The notes: generated by a model not told the origin, from the letters alone. 64,000 nucleotides of DNA from Candidatus Gastranaerophilales bacterium (GCA_944325665.1 CALVAY010000001.1:124001-188000); one strand, 5' to 3'. Shown: positions 1-8,943, counted from the first letter of the stretch. Numbers and translations are program-made.

Positions 1-95
1 TTGACATTTAGGAACTTAATAAGCAATATGATTAAAAAAAGCAAAATTGCAAAGTTAAAAGTATTTGATTTTACAATTAATGTCCATATTTCCAT
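1..95 (-). CDS. atpF: ATP synthase F0 subunit b, N-terminal part
   Basis: This is the start of a minus-strand gene cut by the window edge; only about 31 codons are visible, beginning MEIWTLIVKSNTFNFAILLF. The hydrophobic N-terminal segment (about residues 10-28) and the position six bases after the stop of a b'-type gene fit the classical b subunit, which anchors the peripheral stalk of F-type ATP synthase in the membrane. In cyanobacteria the order is a, c, b', b, delta, alpha, gamma, so delta and alpha would be expected beyond the edge. The part seen is too short to prove the family by itself; the call rests mainly on position. Confidence 0.75.
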   Translation of the reverse strand, partial: MEIWTLIVKSNTFNFAILLFLIILLIKFLNV

Positions 96-101
96 AAGTT
101 A

Positions 102-572
102 TTATTCCTGCATAATCTTATCTACAAGCTCGGAATTTTCCCCTGAAACTTTTTGTTCGCACTGAATAAATTTATCGCAGATAAGCTGAGCTAAATTACT
201 TACTTCGCCCTTAAGCTCACTGGACGCTTCTTTTGCTTCATCCAAATTTTGAAGTCTTTTTTGCTCAAGCTCTTCCTTTGCTTTTATTTTAGCACTTTTG
301 GTCATCTCCTCTTTTTTAAGATTTAATTCCCCGATTTTTTTATCAATGCTGTCCTTAGCTTCAATGTGTGCTTGATTTAGCTTGTTTTGTTTGTCGTCGA
401 GAACGGATTTTGCCTTCTCGTCGTTGTTTTTTGCTTCATTATAGTTTTCATCAATAAAATTTTTACGCTTTTGAATTATCTCACAAATCGGCTTGTATAA
501 AATAGCGTTCATTATGAGAGTAAAAAGTATAAAACTTATAAATGCAACTATGAATGTAGCGTTAAATTCCAT
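102..572 (-). CDS. atpF2: ATP synthase F0 subunit b' (second b-type stalk subunit)
   Basis: The 156-residue protein has one N-terminal membrane helix (about residues 5-27) followed by a long Lys/Glu-rich coiled coil to the end, the layout of peripheral-stalk b subunits. The NAILYKPI stretch just after the helix resembles the NAxFYKP signature of cyanobacterial and plastid b' subunits. With the b gene following after six bases, the enzyme would use a b/b' heterodimer to hold F1 still against the rotating c ring. It lies in the atp operon between atpE and atpF. Two different b-type genes in one operon are typical of cyanobacteria and some other phototroph lineages; here they argue for cyanobacterial relatedness. 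Confidence 0.88.
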   Translation of the reverse strand: MEFNATFIVAFISFILFTLIMNAILYKPICEIIQKRKNFIDENYNEAKNNDEKAKSVLDDKQNKLNQAHIEAKDSIDKKIGELNLKKEEMTKSAKIKAKEELEQKRLQNLDEAKEASSELKGEVSNLAQLICDKFIQCEQKVSGENSELVDKIMQE

Positions 573-588
573 TTTTATGTCCTTTTAA

Positions 589-834
589 TTAGCCGATTAG
601 CTGCAATGCGATAAATAAAGCATAAATTGCTGTTGCTTCAGCAAGACCTAAGCCGATGATGAAGTTGATGAAAGCTTTACCTGCGATTTCAGGTTGTCTT
701 GCCATAGATTCAAGCATACCTTTTGTTGCAATACCGATACCGATACCGCCGCCGATTGCACCAAAGCCGATTGCAATACCTGCACCCAATTTGCTAAATG
801 CTGCAACTTCTGTTGCTAATTGTTCTACTGCCAT
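589..834 (-). CDS. atpE: ATP synthase F0 subunit c
   Basis: An 81-residue two-helix hairpin protein, the usual length for subunit c. Helix 1 is a glycine-rich repeat (GAIGGGIGIGI, about residues 25-35), the polar loop carries ARQPE (45-49), and helix 2 has the ion-binding Glu66 in GLAEATAIY. The ring of c subunits turns as ions pass through subunit a. I see no Gln in the helix-1 position used by Na+-binding c rings, so proton coupling is more likely, but this is inference. It sits 12 bases after atpB and 16 bases before the b' gene, in one operon. Confidence 0.96.
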   Translation of the reverse strand: MAVEQLATEVAAFSKLGAGIAIGFGAIGGGIGIGIATKGMLESMARQPEIAGKAFINFIIGLGLAEATAIYALFIALQLIG

Positions 835-846
835 AGTATTCTCCTT

Positions 847-1530
847 TTATTCTTCTTTATTTATAGCTAATGCAATGTAAGTTGTCGAAAGCAGTGTGAA
901 TACCAATGCCTGTATTAAGGCAACGAAAATTTCAAATGCCATAAACGGCAGCGGCACAAAGTATGCACACATACTTGCAAAGGTAAAGACTAAAATTTCA
1001 CCTGCTAAAATGTTTGCAAAAAGTCGGAGCGCAAGTGAAAAAGGTCTTACAAATAATTCTAATAAGTCAACAAGAGCAATCATAATCCCGTCAACTTTAA
1101 AGTTGTGTATAAAGAATTTAAAGCCTTTTGCTTTAATTCCGTAGAAAATATAATAAATAGAAACTACAATTGCCATTGCAGCTGTCATATTTATATCGTT
1201 ATTAGGTGAGGCAAGTTCTCCCTGATGAAGGTGTATAAGTCTCCAAGGCAACTGCCCGATTAAGTTAGCGGTTAGAATAAACATAAATAACGTAAGTAAG
1301 AGAGGTAAGTGTTTTTTTGCTTCTTTTTCACCCATATTTGAAGTTGCTATGTCTGAAAAATAATTTACTATACCTTCAAATACTAACTGTATTTTACTTG
1401 GAACAAGCGAAAGCTTTCTTGTGGCAATAAAAGCGATGATAATTAAAAGTGCCATTGTAAGCCACATTGTAATTATCGTGTCTAAATTTACGCTCATCCC
1501 CAAAATTTGGGCGCTTAAATGCTCTCCCAT
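847..1530 (-). CDS. atpB: ATP synthase F0 subunit a
   Basis: A 227-residue polytopic membrane protein with the subunit a core: RPFSLALRLFANILAGEIL holds the essential arginine of the ion channel, and the C-terminal helix (LIQALVFTLLSTTYIALA) is typical. It forms the two ion half-channels against the c ring. It is the first gene of the minus-strand atp block, with a good promoter about 80-110 bases upstream. No atpI-type gene precedes it here, unlike in many cyanobacteria. The length is slightly short of the usual 240-270 but no core motif is missing. Confidence 0.95.
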   Translation of the reverse strand: MGEHLSAQILGMSVNLDTIITMWLTMALLIIIAFIATRKLSLVPSKIQLVFEGIVNYFSDIATSNMGEKEAKKHLPLLLTLFMFILTANLIGQLPWRLIHLHQGELASPNNDINMTAAMAIVVSIYYIFYGIKAKGFKFFIHNFKVDGIMIALVDLLELFVRPFSLALRLFANILAGEILVFTFASMCAYFVPLPFMAFEIFVALIQALVFTLLSTTYIALAINKEE

Positions 1531-1859
1531 TTTTTTGTCCTTTGTATTCTAATTCTTTTCAAGTCAATAATACACGCATATTTTCATTTTGTTTTGGTCT
1601 AAACGTATGAAATTATACAAAAAAATCCTTACACTTTTCAAAAGTAGGATTGACAAAGTTGAAGTATTTATTTTTTCAATGTTTAAAACAATTTTTAAAT
1701 CTTTAGGTCTAAATCTTTCTATCCACCCCAAATGCCCTAAAATTAAACCTTTTAATTGATGAATAAATACATTTCGGGGGGTATATTCAATAGTGTGGGA
1801 GATAAAAAAATAACCCGTTAAGTGTAATTTTTAATGATTAGAGATATTCGGAGGAGAAA
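1531..1859. other. Divergent intergenic region between atpB and the response regulator
   Basis: About 330 bases without a gene. It holds the atp promoter on the minus strand (listed separately) and, at its right end, the GGAGGA ribosome site for the regulator at 1860. Reading both strands I find no open frame with a credible start; atpI is not here. The rest is AT-rich sequence with no clear hairpin. Confidence 0.6.
1612..1641 (-). promoter_or_regulatory. Sigma-70-type promoter of the atp operon
   Basis: On the minus strand a TTGAAA box (1636-1641) and a perfect TATAAT (1612-1617) are 18 bases apart, with transcription running into atpB about 75 bases later. Seen directly; activity is inferred. 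Confidence 0.7.
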
Positions 1860-2570
1860 ATGAGAAGAGCTGATTTTAAAAGAAAATCAAGAGTTATTGT
1901 AGTTGACGATAATTACGATCATGCATCGGGTATTCGTGAATTAATTAATCTTGAGCAAGATTATGAAGTTATTGCAAATGCAGGAAATGTTAATGTTGCA
2001 ATTTCTTTAATCAAAAAATATCAGCCCGATATTGTTTTAATGGATATTAATATGCCCGAAATTGACGGCATTAGCGCGATTGGTGAAATTGAAAAACTTG
2101 GTCTTAAAACAAGAGTTATTGCACTGACAGGTTATGATGATGCCGATTTAATTTATCGTGCAATGAAAATCGGTGCTCGCGGCTACATCTTAAAAACAAT
2201 GGCATCAGCTCAATTAATCCGTGCTTTAGATGAAGTTTCAATGGGCAGAATTTATCTTCCTTCAGTTCTTTGCTCAAAATTCTTTGAATATTTCCAAGCC
2301 GCAGAAAAAAATGAAAAAGCATATAATGCTTCAGAAGATGAAGAAAATCTTCTTAACTACTTAACTAACCGTGAAGAAGAAGTACTTGGTCTTTTAACTG
2401 AAGGTATAACATACAGAGGTGTTGCTCAGCAATTGTTTATCTCTGAAACAACGGTTAAAACGCACGTTAACAACATTTTCCAAAAATTACAGGTTAACGA
2501 CAGAACACAAGCTGTTCTATATGCAATAAATAAAGGTTTTACAAACAAAAGAAAAGCAAAAATTGCCTAA
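1860..2570 (+). CDS. NarL/FixJ-type response regulator heading the flagellar operon
   Basis: A 236-residue two-domain regulator. The N-terminal receiver has the acidic pair Asp16-Asp17 and a phosphoacceptor Asp62 in IVLMDINMPEIDG; the C-terminal LuxR-type helix-turn-helix has LTNREEEVLGLLTEG and SETTVKTHVNNIFQKL. GGAGGA sits just before the ATG. It is 35 bases upstream of a histidine kinase that precedes the flagellar genes, so the natural inference is that the pair controls flagellar or motility genes, possibly this same operon. It has no sigma-54 AAA+ domain, so it is not an FlgR/FleR-type activator. The target and signal are unknown. Confidence 0.9.
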   Translation: MRRADFKRKSRVIVVDDNYDHASGIRELINLEQDYEVIANAGNVNVAISLIKKYQPDIVLMDINMPEIDGISAIGEIEKLGLKTRVIALTGYDDADLIYRAMKIGARGYILKTMASAQLIRALDEVSMGRIYLPSVLCSKFFEYFQAAEKNEKAYNASEDEENLLNYLTNREEEVLGLLTEGITYRGVAQQLFISETTVKTHVNNIFQKLQVNDRTQAVLYAINKGFTNKRKAKIA

Positions 2571-2605
2571 ATATATGGCAAAAGTTAAAAATGGTGAGTT
2601 TATAG

Positions 2606-3835
2606 ATGTACAAAGGCAACAGAAAAGCTCTTAAAAATTTCTTAGAATCTGATTATCAAAACTGCGAAGAAATGTTTTCGAAAAAGACCGTTAGCGGTCT
2701 TCTTCGCAGTTTATTAGAACCTGTTGCCGCAAGCAATGCGCAGTCTTTAATTTTAACAAGATTTAAAAATACTCAAGGTATAGAAGGTATTCTAAAAAGA
2801 CTTGAATATTGCTCCAATGTTGAAATGTACAGCTTTTTAGATTTTGATGTTGTATCAAAAGATGATTTAGTTGAGCTTGAGTTTGTAATTTTAACCTCTC
2901 ACAGGTATAACGCAGTTTTAATTTGGGATTATTCAAACTCAAAAAGCAAAGACGAAACAAAGCTATATATAAAGATGAATTCAAAAGACGTTAACGACGT
3001 TTTTGAACTTGCAAAGAGTAAACTAAAAATTAATCTTGATGAAAAGTTTTATTCATATCGTCCGGAGCGTCGTGAGAACGCTCTTTTAAACGATGCTCTT
3101 TCAAATATTTTAAAAATGTTGAATGAAAACATTAAAGAAAATGATTTCAACCAAAAAGAGATTATCCAAAGCGAAAATAATACTTCTGATAATGCTTTAG
3201 GTGAAAATCAAATCAGAAGTTCTTGCCATGAAATCAGAAACCAGTTGAGCATTTTAGATATTTACTCAAGTATTTTTGAGAAAAAATACGGAGAAAGTTC
3301 CGATATTGATGCGATTAAAAAGGCGGTTTTGCAAATTAAGCTGCAATTGGATGATATAAAATCTCAGCAGAAAATTAACTTTGAGCAAAAAAATATTGTC
3401 GATGTTATTAAAAAATCACTTGGGATTTTTGAAAATTCGCTTTTGGCTAATAACAATAAAATTAAACTTATCGACAATTCTCAAAATGATGCCGCCAGCT
3501 ACATTGATGAAGAGAGGTTTTTTGCGGTTTTAAATAATGTTGTAAAAAATGCAAATGAAGCTACAAAAAATGATGAAATAGAAATTGAAATCCGAAAAGA
3601 TGAGAAATTTGTAAAAATTTTCATAAGAAACCACGGAGAAAAAATTTCTGATGAAATCCAAAGAAAACTTTTTACGGAAGGTTTTTCAACAAAAAAAGAG
3701 GGCTGGGGATTAGGGCTTAATATATGTGCAAAATACCTTGAGGCTCAGCTTGGTTCAATTTCATTAACTAAAAGCGATGAGGTTGAAACAGAATTTTTAA
3801 TTACTTTGCCATTGGCTCAAAAAATAATTGATTGA
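2606..3835 (+). CDS. Soluble sensor histidine kinase
   Basis: A 409-residue protein without a membrane helix. The N-terminal 190 residues are not a domain I recognise. A dimerisation/phosphoacceptor region follows with His208 in SSCHEIRNQLSIL, then an HATPase domain with N-box NNVVKNANEATKN and a GWGLGLNICAKYLE G-box. It should autophosphorylate and pass the phosphate to the regulator encoded just upstream. It lies 9 bases before flgB in an apparent operon, which suggests a cytoplasmic checkpoint for flagellar assembly, comparable in role to FlgS of epsilon-proteobacteria but paired with a different regulator type. The start has only a weak ribosome site. Confidence 0.88.
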   Translation: MYKGNRKALKNFLESDYQNCEEMFSKKTVSGLLRSLLEPVAASNAQSLILTRFKNTQGIEGILKRLEYCSNVEMYSFLDFDVVSKDDLVELEFVILTSHRYNAVLIWDYSNSKSKDETKLYIKMNSKDVNDVFELAKSKLKINLDEKFYSYRPERRENALLNDALSNILKMLNENIKENDFNQKEIIQSENNTSDNALGENQIRSSCHEIRNQLSILDIYSSIFEKKYGESSDIDAIKKAVLQIKLQLDDIKSQQKINFEQKNIVDVIKKSLGIFENSLLANNNKIKLIDNSQNDAASYIDEERFFAVLNNVVKNANEATKNDEIEIEIRKDEKFVKIFIRNHGEKISDEIQRKLFTEGFSTKKEGWGLGLNICAKYLEAQLGSISLTKSDEVETEFLITLPLAQKIID

Positions 3836-3843
3836 GGTGAAAA

Positions 3844-4305
3844 ATGGATTTAATTAACAACAGAACAAGAGAAATTGCAGCTTTGGCTTTGAACGGTCTT
3901 TATGAACGCTCAAGAGCAATTTCTGCCAACACAGTTAACGCAACTACACCGGGGTATCAAAGAAAAGACGTTGCTTTTGAAGATCAAATTCAACATATGA
4001 TTGAAAGAGAAGATTTAAAAGAACAACTTAAGGCGCAAAATTCAAGAAAAATGGTTGAAAATCCCGCAGAAGCACTTAAAAAACAAGACCCTGCACAAAT
4101 TGCATTCTTAAGAAGTTCTGTTAACAACAACTTTGAACCCGAGGTGCTTATGGATTTTTCAGATCCGATTAGTGCGGATGGTAATAATGTGAATTTAGAA
4201 GCCGAAATGATGGACGAGGCAAAAACGGGTACGCAATATACAATTCTTGCAACCCTTATGTCAAGGTCGTTTCAAAGCTTGCAAAGTGTAATTAAAGGGC
4301 AATAA
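3844..4305 (+). CDS. flgB: Flagellar basal-body rod protein FlgB
   Basis: A 153-residue proximal rod protein. The N-terminus has the rod/hook motif ALNGLYERSRAISANTVNATTPGYQRKDV (the ANxxNxxTPGY pattern), and the C-terminal helix (TQYTILATLMSRSFQSLQSV) packs with it in the rod. FlgB is exported by the flagellar type III apparatus and joins FliE, FlgC, FlgF and FlgG in the rod that crosses the periplasm. It starts 9 bases after the histidine kinase and is followed by flgC 15 bases on, the order seen in many bacteria. Confidence 0.93.
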   Translation: MDLINNRTREIAALALNGLYERSRAISANTVNATTPGYQRKDVAFEDQIQHMIEREDLKEQLKAQNSRKMVENPAEALKKQDPAQIAFLRSSVNNNFEPEVLMDFSDPISADGNNVNLEAEMMDEAKTGTQYTILATLMSRSFQSLQSVIKGQ

Positions 4306-4319
4306 GGAGCGTATAGTCT

Positions 4320-4814
4320 ATGAGTTTTGATATTTTTGATATAGCAGGTTCAGGCATGCACGCTCAGCGTGTTATGATGGACACAATTTCTTCAAACATC
4401 GCAAACGCCAATACTACAAGAAATGCAAAAGGTGAAAGAGAAGTCTATGCAAAAAAAGAAGTAACTTTTAAAGCGGTTTATAAAGACTCTCTTCGTCCCG
4501 CGACGCCAAAAGGTTCAATTGAACCGCAGATGGACTTAATTGACGGGCCGTATTTAAGAGGAAGAGTTACTTTCCAAGAAGACGGATTGGCTCAAGGTGT
4601 TATGGTGGATAAAATCCAAGAGGCTCAAGAGCCTTATAAAATAGTATATGACCCGACACACCCCGATGCCGATGAAAAGGGCTATGTTAAGATGCCAAAT
4701 GTAAATGTTGTAGAAGAAATGGTTAATATGGTTAACGCTTCAAAGGCTTATGAGGCAAATATTACAGTGGCTCAAACCACAAAAACCATGATACAGTCTG
4801 CACTGCAAATATAG
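4320..4814 (+). CDS. flgC: Flagellar basal-body rod protein FlgC
   Basis: A 164-residue rod protein, longer than the enterobacterial one (about 134) through a charged central region. The N-terminal motif SSNIANANTTR and the C-terminal stretch MPNVNVVEEMVNMVNASKAY followed by a heptad-rich helix are diagnostic of FlgC. It is secreted through the flagellar export gate and builds the rod next to FlgB. It lies between flgB and fliE in the same operon. Confidence 0.94.
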   Translation: MSFDIFDIAGSGMHAQRVMMDTISSNIANANTTRNAKGEREVYAKKEVTFKAVYKDSLRPATPKGSIEPQMDLIDGPYLRGRVTFQEDGLAQGVMVDKIQEAQEPYKIVYDPTHPDADEKGYVKMPNVNVVEEMVNMVNASKAYEANITVAQTTKTMIQSALQI

Positions 4815-4823
4815 GGATAAATT

Positions 4824-5297
4824 ATGAATTTTCAAATTAATACAAATTTAAATTCAATAAATGAATATAATAAGCTTTTTTCAAAAGGCATAGAGGGTGC
4901 TAATAATCAAATAGCAAATGCCTCTGACTTTAATGAGATTTTTAATTCAATGAGCGATACAAAAGTGCATAATACAAAAGAGCCTCAAAAGTTGAGCGGT
5001 TCGGTTGAAATGTTTCTGGGCGCTGATGCAATTAATGCTCAAAAAGTTGAAAATATCTCTGATACCGCAAGAATGGCACAGGATATCGGAAAAGGTTTTT
5101 CTGAAGGTATCGGAAATTTAAACACTATGCAAAAAGAGGCTGAAGGAGCGATGGAAACTTTTGCCGCAGGCGGTGATATAAGCGTTCATGAGCTTATGAT
5201 TGCAACTCAAAAGTCTTCTCTTGCAATGCAAATGGCTATTCAGTTAAGAAACCAGATGATAAATGCGTACAGTGAATTTAAAAACTTGCGTGTTTAA
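4824..5297 (+). CDS. fliE: Flagellar hook-basal body protein FliE
   Basis: A 157-residue protein whose C-terminal 100 residues match FliE: an alanine-rich amphipathic helix region ending in GGDISVHELMIATQKSSLAM and LRNQMINAYSEFKNLRV. FliE links the MS ring to the proximal rod. The first 60 residues, rich in Asn, are an extension compared with the usual 100-110. An 81-base gap to fliF follows, the largest in the operon, but no terminator is visible there. Confidence 0.9.
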   Translation: MNFQINTNLNSINEYNKLFSKGIEGANNQIANASDFNEIFNSMSDTKVHNTKEPQKLSGSVEMFLGADAINAQKVENISDTARMAQDIGKGFSEGIGNLNTMQKEAEGAMETFAAGGDISVHELMIATQKSSLAMQMAIQLRNQMINAYSEFKNLRV

Positions 5298-5378
5298 AAT
5301 ACTTAACAAATTGAAATGACAAAGAAAAAAGTCTAAAATACTGTTGTAATATACTGAAAAAATTAGGGATAACATAAA

Positions 5379-7064
5379 GTGAACGAACACATAAAGGCAA
5401 TGGCACTTGATATAAAGAAGATTTGGGACAGAATTGACCTGAACCAAAAATTTCTTATATCCGCTTTGCTTGTCGTTACAATGGTCGTTTGCGTGTATTT
5501 TATCTTTAAGGCAACTGAGCCAAATTGGTCGGTTTTATATTCCGACTTAAGCAAAGAAGACGTTGCCGCAATTTCGGAAAGCCTTAAAAAAAGCGGTTAT
5601 GCCTTTAAATTGTCCGATGATAAGTCAGCAATTTTGGTGCGTGAAAAAGACAAAGAAAACCTAAGAATTTTTGTTGCGGAAAATGACCTTATAAAAGATT
5701 CTTCACCCGGTTTTGAGCTTTTGGATGACTTGCAATTAGGTTCAACCGATTTTAAAAATAAACTTACAAAACAAAGAATTTTTCAAGGTGAGCTAACCCG
5801 CTCTATTGAAAAAATTTCAGGGATACAAAAAGCAAGAGTTCAGCTTGCAGAGCCTGAGCGTTCAGTGTTTTCGGATGATGACGAAGAACCCAGCGCAAGC
5901 GTTGTATTAATTTTAGAACCCGGTTACAGATTAAAACCTACTCAAGTTCTTGCAATTAAAAATTTGGTTGCATACTCTGTCCCAAGACTTACTAACGACA
6001 GAGTTTTTCTGACTGACCAGTACGGAAATGCACTAAGTGAAGATGTTTCTAAAAATTCTAACGACATGCAAAGCTTTAGAAGTGCATTTGAAAAAGAAGC
6101 AGCGAAGAAAATTAAAGACACTCTTGAAACTATCATGGGACGAGATAACGTTTCGGTTCAAGTTAGTGCGGTTATGGACTTTAACTCAACCCGCTCAACG
6201 ATTGAGAGCTATGTTCCCGCTCAAAATTCTCAAGGCGGTGTAATAATAAGCCAACAGGGCGAAAAAGAAACATACAAAAAGCCTCAACCGATTGTACTTA
6301 AAAAAGACGAGTTAGTTGTTGACCCTAATAACCCTAATGCTCAAAATCAGGAGCAAAATCAAAATGTTATTACCGTTGAAAACGAGCAAAGGGGTATTTC
6401 AGATGCCGATGAAAATGCAAATGATGTAACAGATAAAGTAAGAGGACGTGAATTAAGTTACGAAAAAGAAAAAAATGCCGTAAATTACGCTGTTACAAAA
6501 GAAGTTAAGCAAGTTGTCTATGCTCCGGGCGCTGTTACAAGGCTTTCTGTTGCGGTAGCGGTAAATAAAATTTTAACCGAAGAAGAAAAAGCCGATATAC
6601 AAAACTTGGTTATAGCAGCCGCAGCACTTGACTTAAACCGTGGTGATGTGGTTAATGTTTCAAGTCTAAAGTTTAGCTCGGATGATCCTGAGGCACTTGA
6701 AGAGCAGAGCGAGCAAAATTATGCAAAAGCAATGGAAATATTAGGTTTTATATTTACCAACATTGCACCGCTTTTAATTGTACTTATATTGGGAATTTTG
6801 GCACTTAGTACATTCTCTTCTATCTTTAAAAAGCAAGAGGTTGCTACTGTTCAAAATCAGGATGAAAATATGAATATGGGATATGATCCTTACTTGCTGT
6901 TTGGTGCAAACAGTGAGTATGAGCCTGAACAAGGCGAAGTTTTGCCAAATGGTGAACCTGTTTACGCTTCAGCTATGGAGCAGAAACGAAATGAAATTAC
7001 GGACATTATTATGGATGATCCGCAAGATGCAGCAAGATTACTTACAGCTTATATGAAAGAATAA
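5379..7064 (+). CDS. fliF: Flagellar MS-ring protein FliF
   Basis: A 561-residue protein with an N-terminal membrane helix (about 25-47), ring-building motifs (the SVLYSDLSKEDVAAI region and SSPGFELLDD), and a second membrane helix near residues 450-475. The C-terminal tail (MDDPQDAARLLTAYMKE) is the FliG-binding segment. FliF forms the MS ring in the inner membrane on which the C ring and export gate assemble. The start is a GTG, supported by AGGGAT upstream. An Asn/Gln-rich insert at about 310-330 is a probable disordered loop in the periplasmic part. fliG follows after three bases. Confidence 0.95.
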   Translation: MNEHIKAMALDIKKIWDRIDLNQKFLISALLVVTMVVCVYFIFKATEPNWSVLYSDLSKEDVAAISESLKKSGYAFKLSDDKSAILVREKDKENLRIFVAENDLIKDSSPGFELLDDLQLGSTDFKNKLTKQRIFQGELTRSIEKISGIQKARVQLAEPERSVFSDDDEEPSASVVLILEPGYRLKPTQVLAIKNLVAYSVPRLTNDRVFLTDQYGNALSEDVSKNSNDMQSFRSAFEKEAAKKIKDTLETIMGRDNVSVQVSAVMDFNSTRSTIESYVPAQNSQGGVIISQQGEKETYKKPQPIVLKKDELVVDPNNPNAQNQEQNQNVITVENEQRGISDADENANDVTDKVRGRELSYEKEKNAVNYAVTKEVKQVVYAPGAVTRLSVAVAVNKILTEEEKADIQNLVIAAAALDLNRGDVVNVSSLKFSSDDPEALEEQSEQNYAKAMEILGFIFTNIAPLLIVLILGILALSTFSSIFKKQEVATVQNQDENMNMGYDPYLLFGANSEYEPEQGEVLPNGEPVYASAMEQKRNEITDIIMDDPQDAARLLTAYMKE

Positions 7065-7067
7065 AAA

Positions 7068-8090
7068 ATGCCACCTATACAACTGGAAGCCATGACACAC
7101 TCACAAAAAGTTGCAGCACTTTTAATAGTGCTCGGCCCTAATACGGCTTCTGAAATTATGAAAAATATTACCGATGATGATGCTCTTGAGCAAATAACTC
7201 TTGATATTGCCGCTATGAACAAATTGCCGATAGAAACGCTTGAGGCAATTGTGGATGAATTTCATACTATCTTTCAGGCAAATTCAATGTTAGCTTCAGG
7301 CGGTATGGCCTATGCCAGAACACTTTTAGAAAAAGCCTACGGTACAGAGCAGGCAAATAAAATTTTGGACAGATTAGTTACAATCCTAAATTCCAATCCG
7401 TTCCAATTCTTTAACGACGCTGATCCTGTTCAGCTTGCAACGTCTTTCCAAAATGAAAACCCTCAGCTTATTGCGCTTATTCTTGCATATCTAAAGCCCG
7501 AGCAATCGGCAAAGGTTTTGAACTGCTTGCCTTCTGCCGTTCAGCACAAAGTTTCCTTAAAAATTGCGCAAATGGAGACAACTAACCCCGAAGTTATAGC
7601 AGAAGTTGAAAAAATCGTTGAAAGTAAGTTCTCGAACGTTGTTATACAAGACTTTTCTCAAGCCGGCGGTACTGAGGCTCTTGCAAATATCTTGAACAGA
7701 ACCGACAGGGCAACCGAGAAAAACGTTATTGAAATGCTTGAGGAAGAAACACCACAGTTGGCGGAAGACGTCAGAAGTCTTATGTTTGTATTTGAAGATA
7801 TCGTCAATCTTGATGACAGATCTATTCAAAGAGTTCTTCGTGAAGTTGATACAAAAGACTTGGCACTATCACTTAAAGGTACTAAGGATGACGTAAAAGA
7901 AAAGATTTTAAGAAATATGTCCGAACGTGCTCAAGCAATTTTATTGGAAGATATGGAGTATATGGGCCCTGTAAGAGCTCGCGAAGTTCAAGAGGTTCAA
8001 TCCAAAATTGTTGGCATTATTCGTATGCTTGAAACAAGCGGTGAAATTACAATACTTCGTGATGGTGCCGGAGACGAGTTAATTGAGTAG
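7068..8090 (+). CDS. fliG: Flagellar motor switch protein FliG
   Basis: A 340-residue protein of standard length. It has the N-terminal FliF-binding domain (SQKVAALLIVLGPNTASEI), a middle domain with the EHPQ-like position changed to ENPQ (QNENPQLIALILAYL), and the C-terminal torque domain with the charged helix around SLKGTKDDVKEKILRNMSER. FliG is the rotor component that meets the stator and sets rotation. It is in the operon between fliF and fliH; its last eight bases overlap the fliH start, suggesting translational coupling. Confidence 0.96.
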   Translation: MPPIQLEAMTHSQKVAALLIVLGPNTASEIMKNITDDDALEQITLDIAAMNKLPIETLEAIVDEFHTIFQANSMLASGGMAYARTLLEKAYGTEQANKILDRLVTILNSNPFQFFNDADPVQLATSFQNENPQLIALILAYLKPEQSAKVLNCLPSAVQHKVSLKIAQMETTNPEVIAEVEKIVESKFSNVVIQDFSQAGGTEALANILNRTDRATEKNVIEMLEEETPQLAEDVRSLMFVFEDIVNLDDRSIQRVLREVDTKDLALSLKGTKDDVKEKILRNMSERAQAILLEDMEYMGPVRAREVQEVQSKIVGIIRMLETSGEITILRDGAGDELIE

Positions 8091-8943
8091 AATTAAGTCT
8101 GATAAAGTAAACTATACCTCATCTATTGTCGTTGATTTTTCTTCTGAAATTATACCTTCACTAAATGAAGATAAGCAAGAAGAAGAGCAACGGGATATTG
8201 AGCTTCAAAATGAGCAGGAGCAAAGACTTTTAGAATTTGAACAGCAAGCAAAAGACATTATAAGTGAGGCTAATATAAAAGCGGAACAGATTTTGCTTGA
8301 CGCTCAAACAAAACTCCAAGAAGCAAATTTAAGGGCACAAGAAATTATTCAAGAAGCTCAAAAAAATGCTGAGCAAGTTTTATCGGATGCTCAAGAGGAA
8401 ATAAAGAAACAAACTCAAGAGGCAACCTCTCAAGGCGCAAAAGAGGGCTATGAGTTTGGCTACAAAGACGGAAGTGAAAAAATTTATCAGGAATTAGAAG
8501 ATAAAATTCAGCAAGCTGATGATATTGTAAAAAGCGCCAATGAAGCAAAAGATAAAATGTTTTTTGCTGCAAAAAAAGAGCTTGTTGAACTTGTAACTTT
8601 AATTGCAAAAAAAGTCTGTGTTAATTGCGCAGATTCCAAGGCAATTTTGGCCCTTGTTGAAAAATCTTTTGAGCTCTTAAGCGAAAAAGAGCACGTTGAG
8701 CTTATTATAAGCAAGAAATATTCGGAATTTTTTAAAGATGCCCTTGGGGCAGGTGATGAGCTTGAAAATAGTGATTTTTTGAAGAATATAAAGCTTGTCT
8801 ATAATTCAAAAATGCCTGATGATACGCTTATTGTGCAAACTCCAAAAGAGCGTCTTGACTTATCCTTTGAGGCTCAAATAGATAAAATTGCACAGGCTTT
8901 TTTTAAGGAGTTAACTCAATTATCCAAAGATGAGGAAAACTAG
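8083..8943 (+). CDS. fliH: Flagellar export ATPase regulator FliH
   Basis: A 286-residue, Glu/Gln-rich coiled-coil protein (about residues 30-165) followed by a FliH/V-ATPase E-like C-terminal domain (residues 165-265). FliH binds FliI and tethers the export ATPase to the C ring and export gate. The best start is a TTG overlapping the end of fliG by eight bases. Sequence conservation in FliH is low, so the call relies on composition and on position between fliG and fliI, a very conserved order. No fliJ follows fliI in this window. Confidence 0.87.
   Translation: MSRIKSDKVNYTSSIVVDFSSEIIPSLNEDKQEEEQRDIELQNEQEQRLLEFEQQAKDIISEANIKAEQILLDAQTKLQEANLRAQEIIQEAQKNAEQVLSDAQEEIKKQTQEATSQGAKEGYEFGYKDGSEKIYQELEDKIQQADDIVKSANEAKDKMFFAAKKELVELVTLIAKKVCVNCADSKAILALVEKSFELLSEKEHVELIISKKYSEFFKDALGAGDELENSDFLKNIKLVYNSKMPDDTLIVQTPKERLDLSFEAQIDKIAQAFFKELTQLSKDEEN

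Noticed and set aside
1531-1859. Possible atpI gene upstream of atpB
   Set aside because: No open frame with a credible start on the minus strand; only the promoter is supported.
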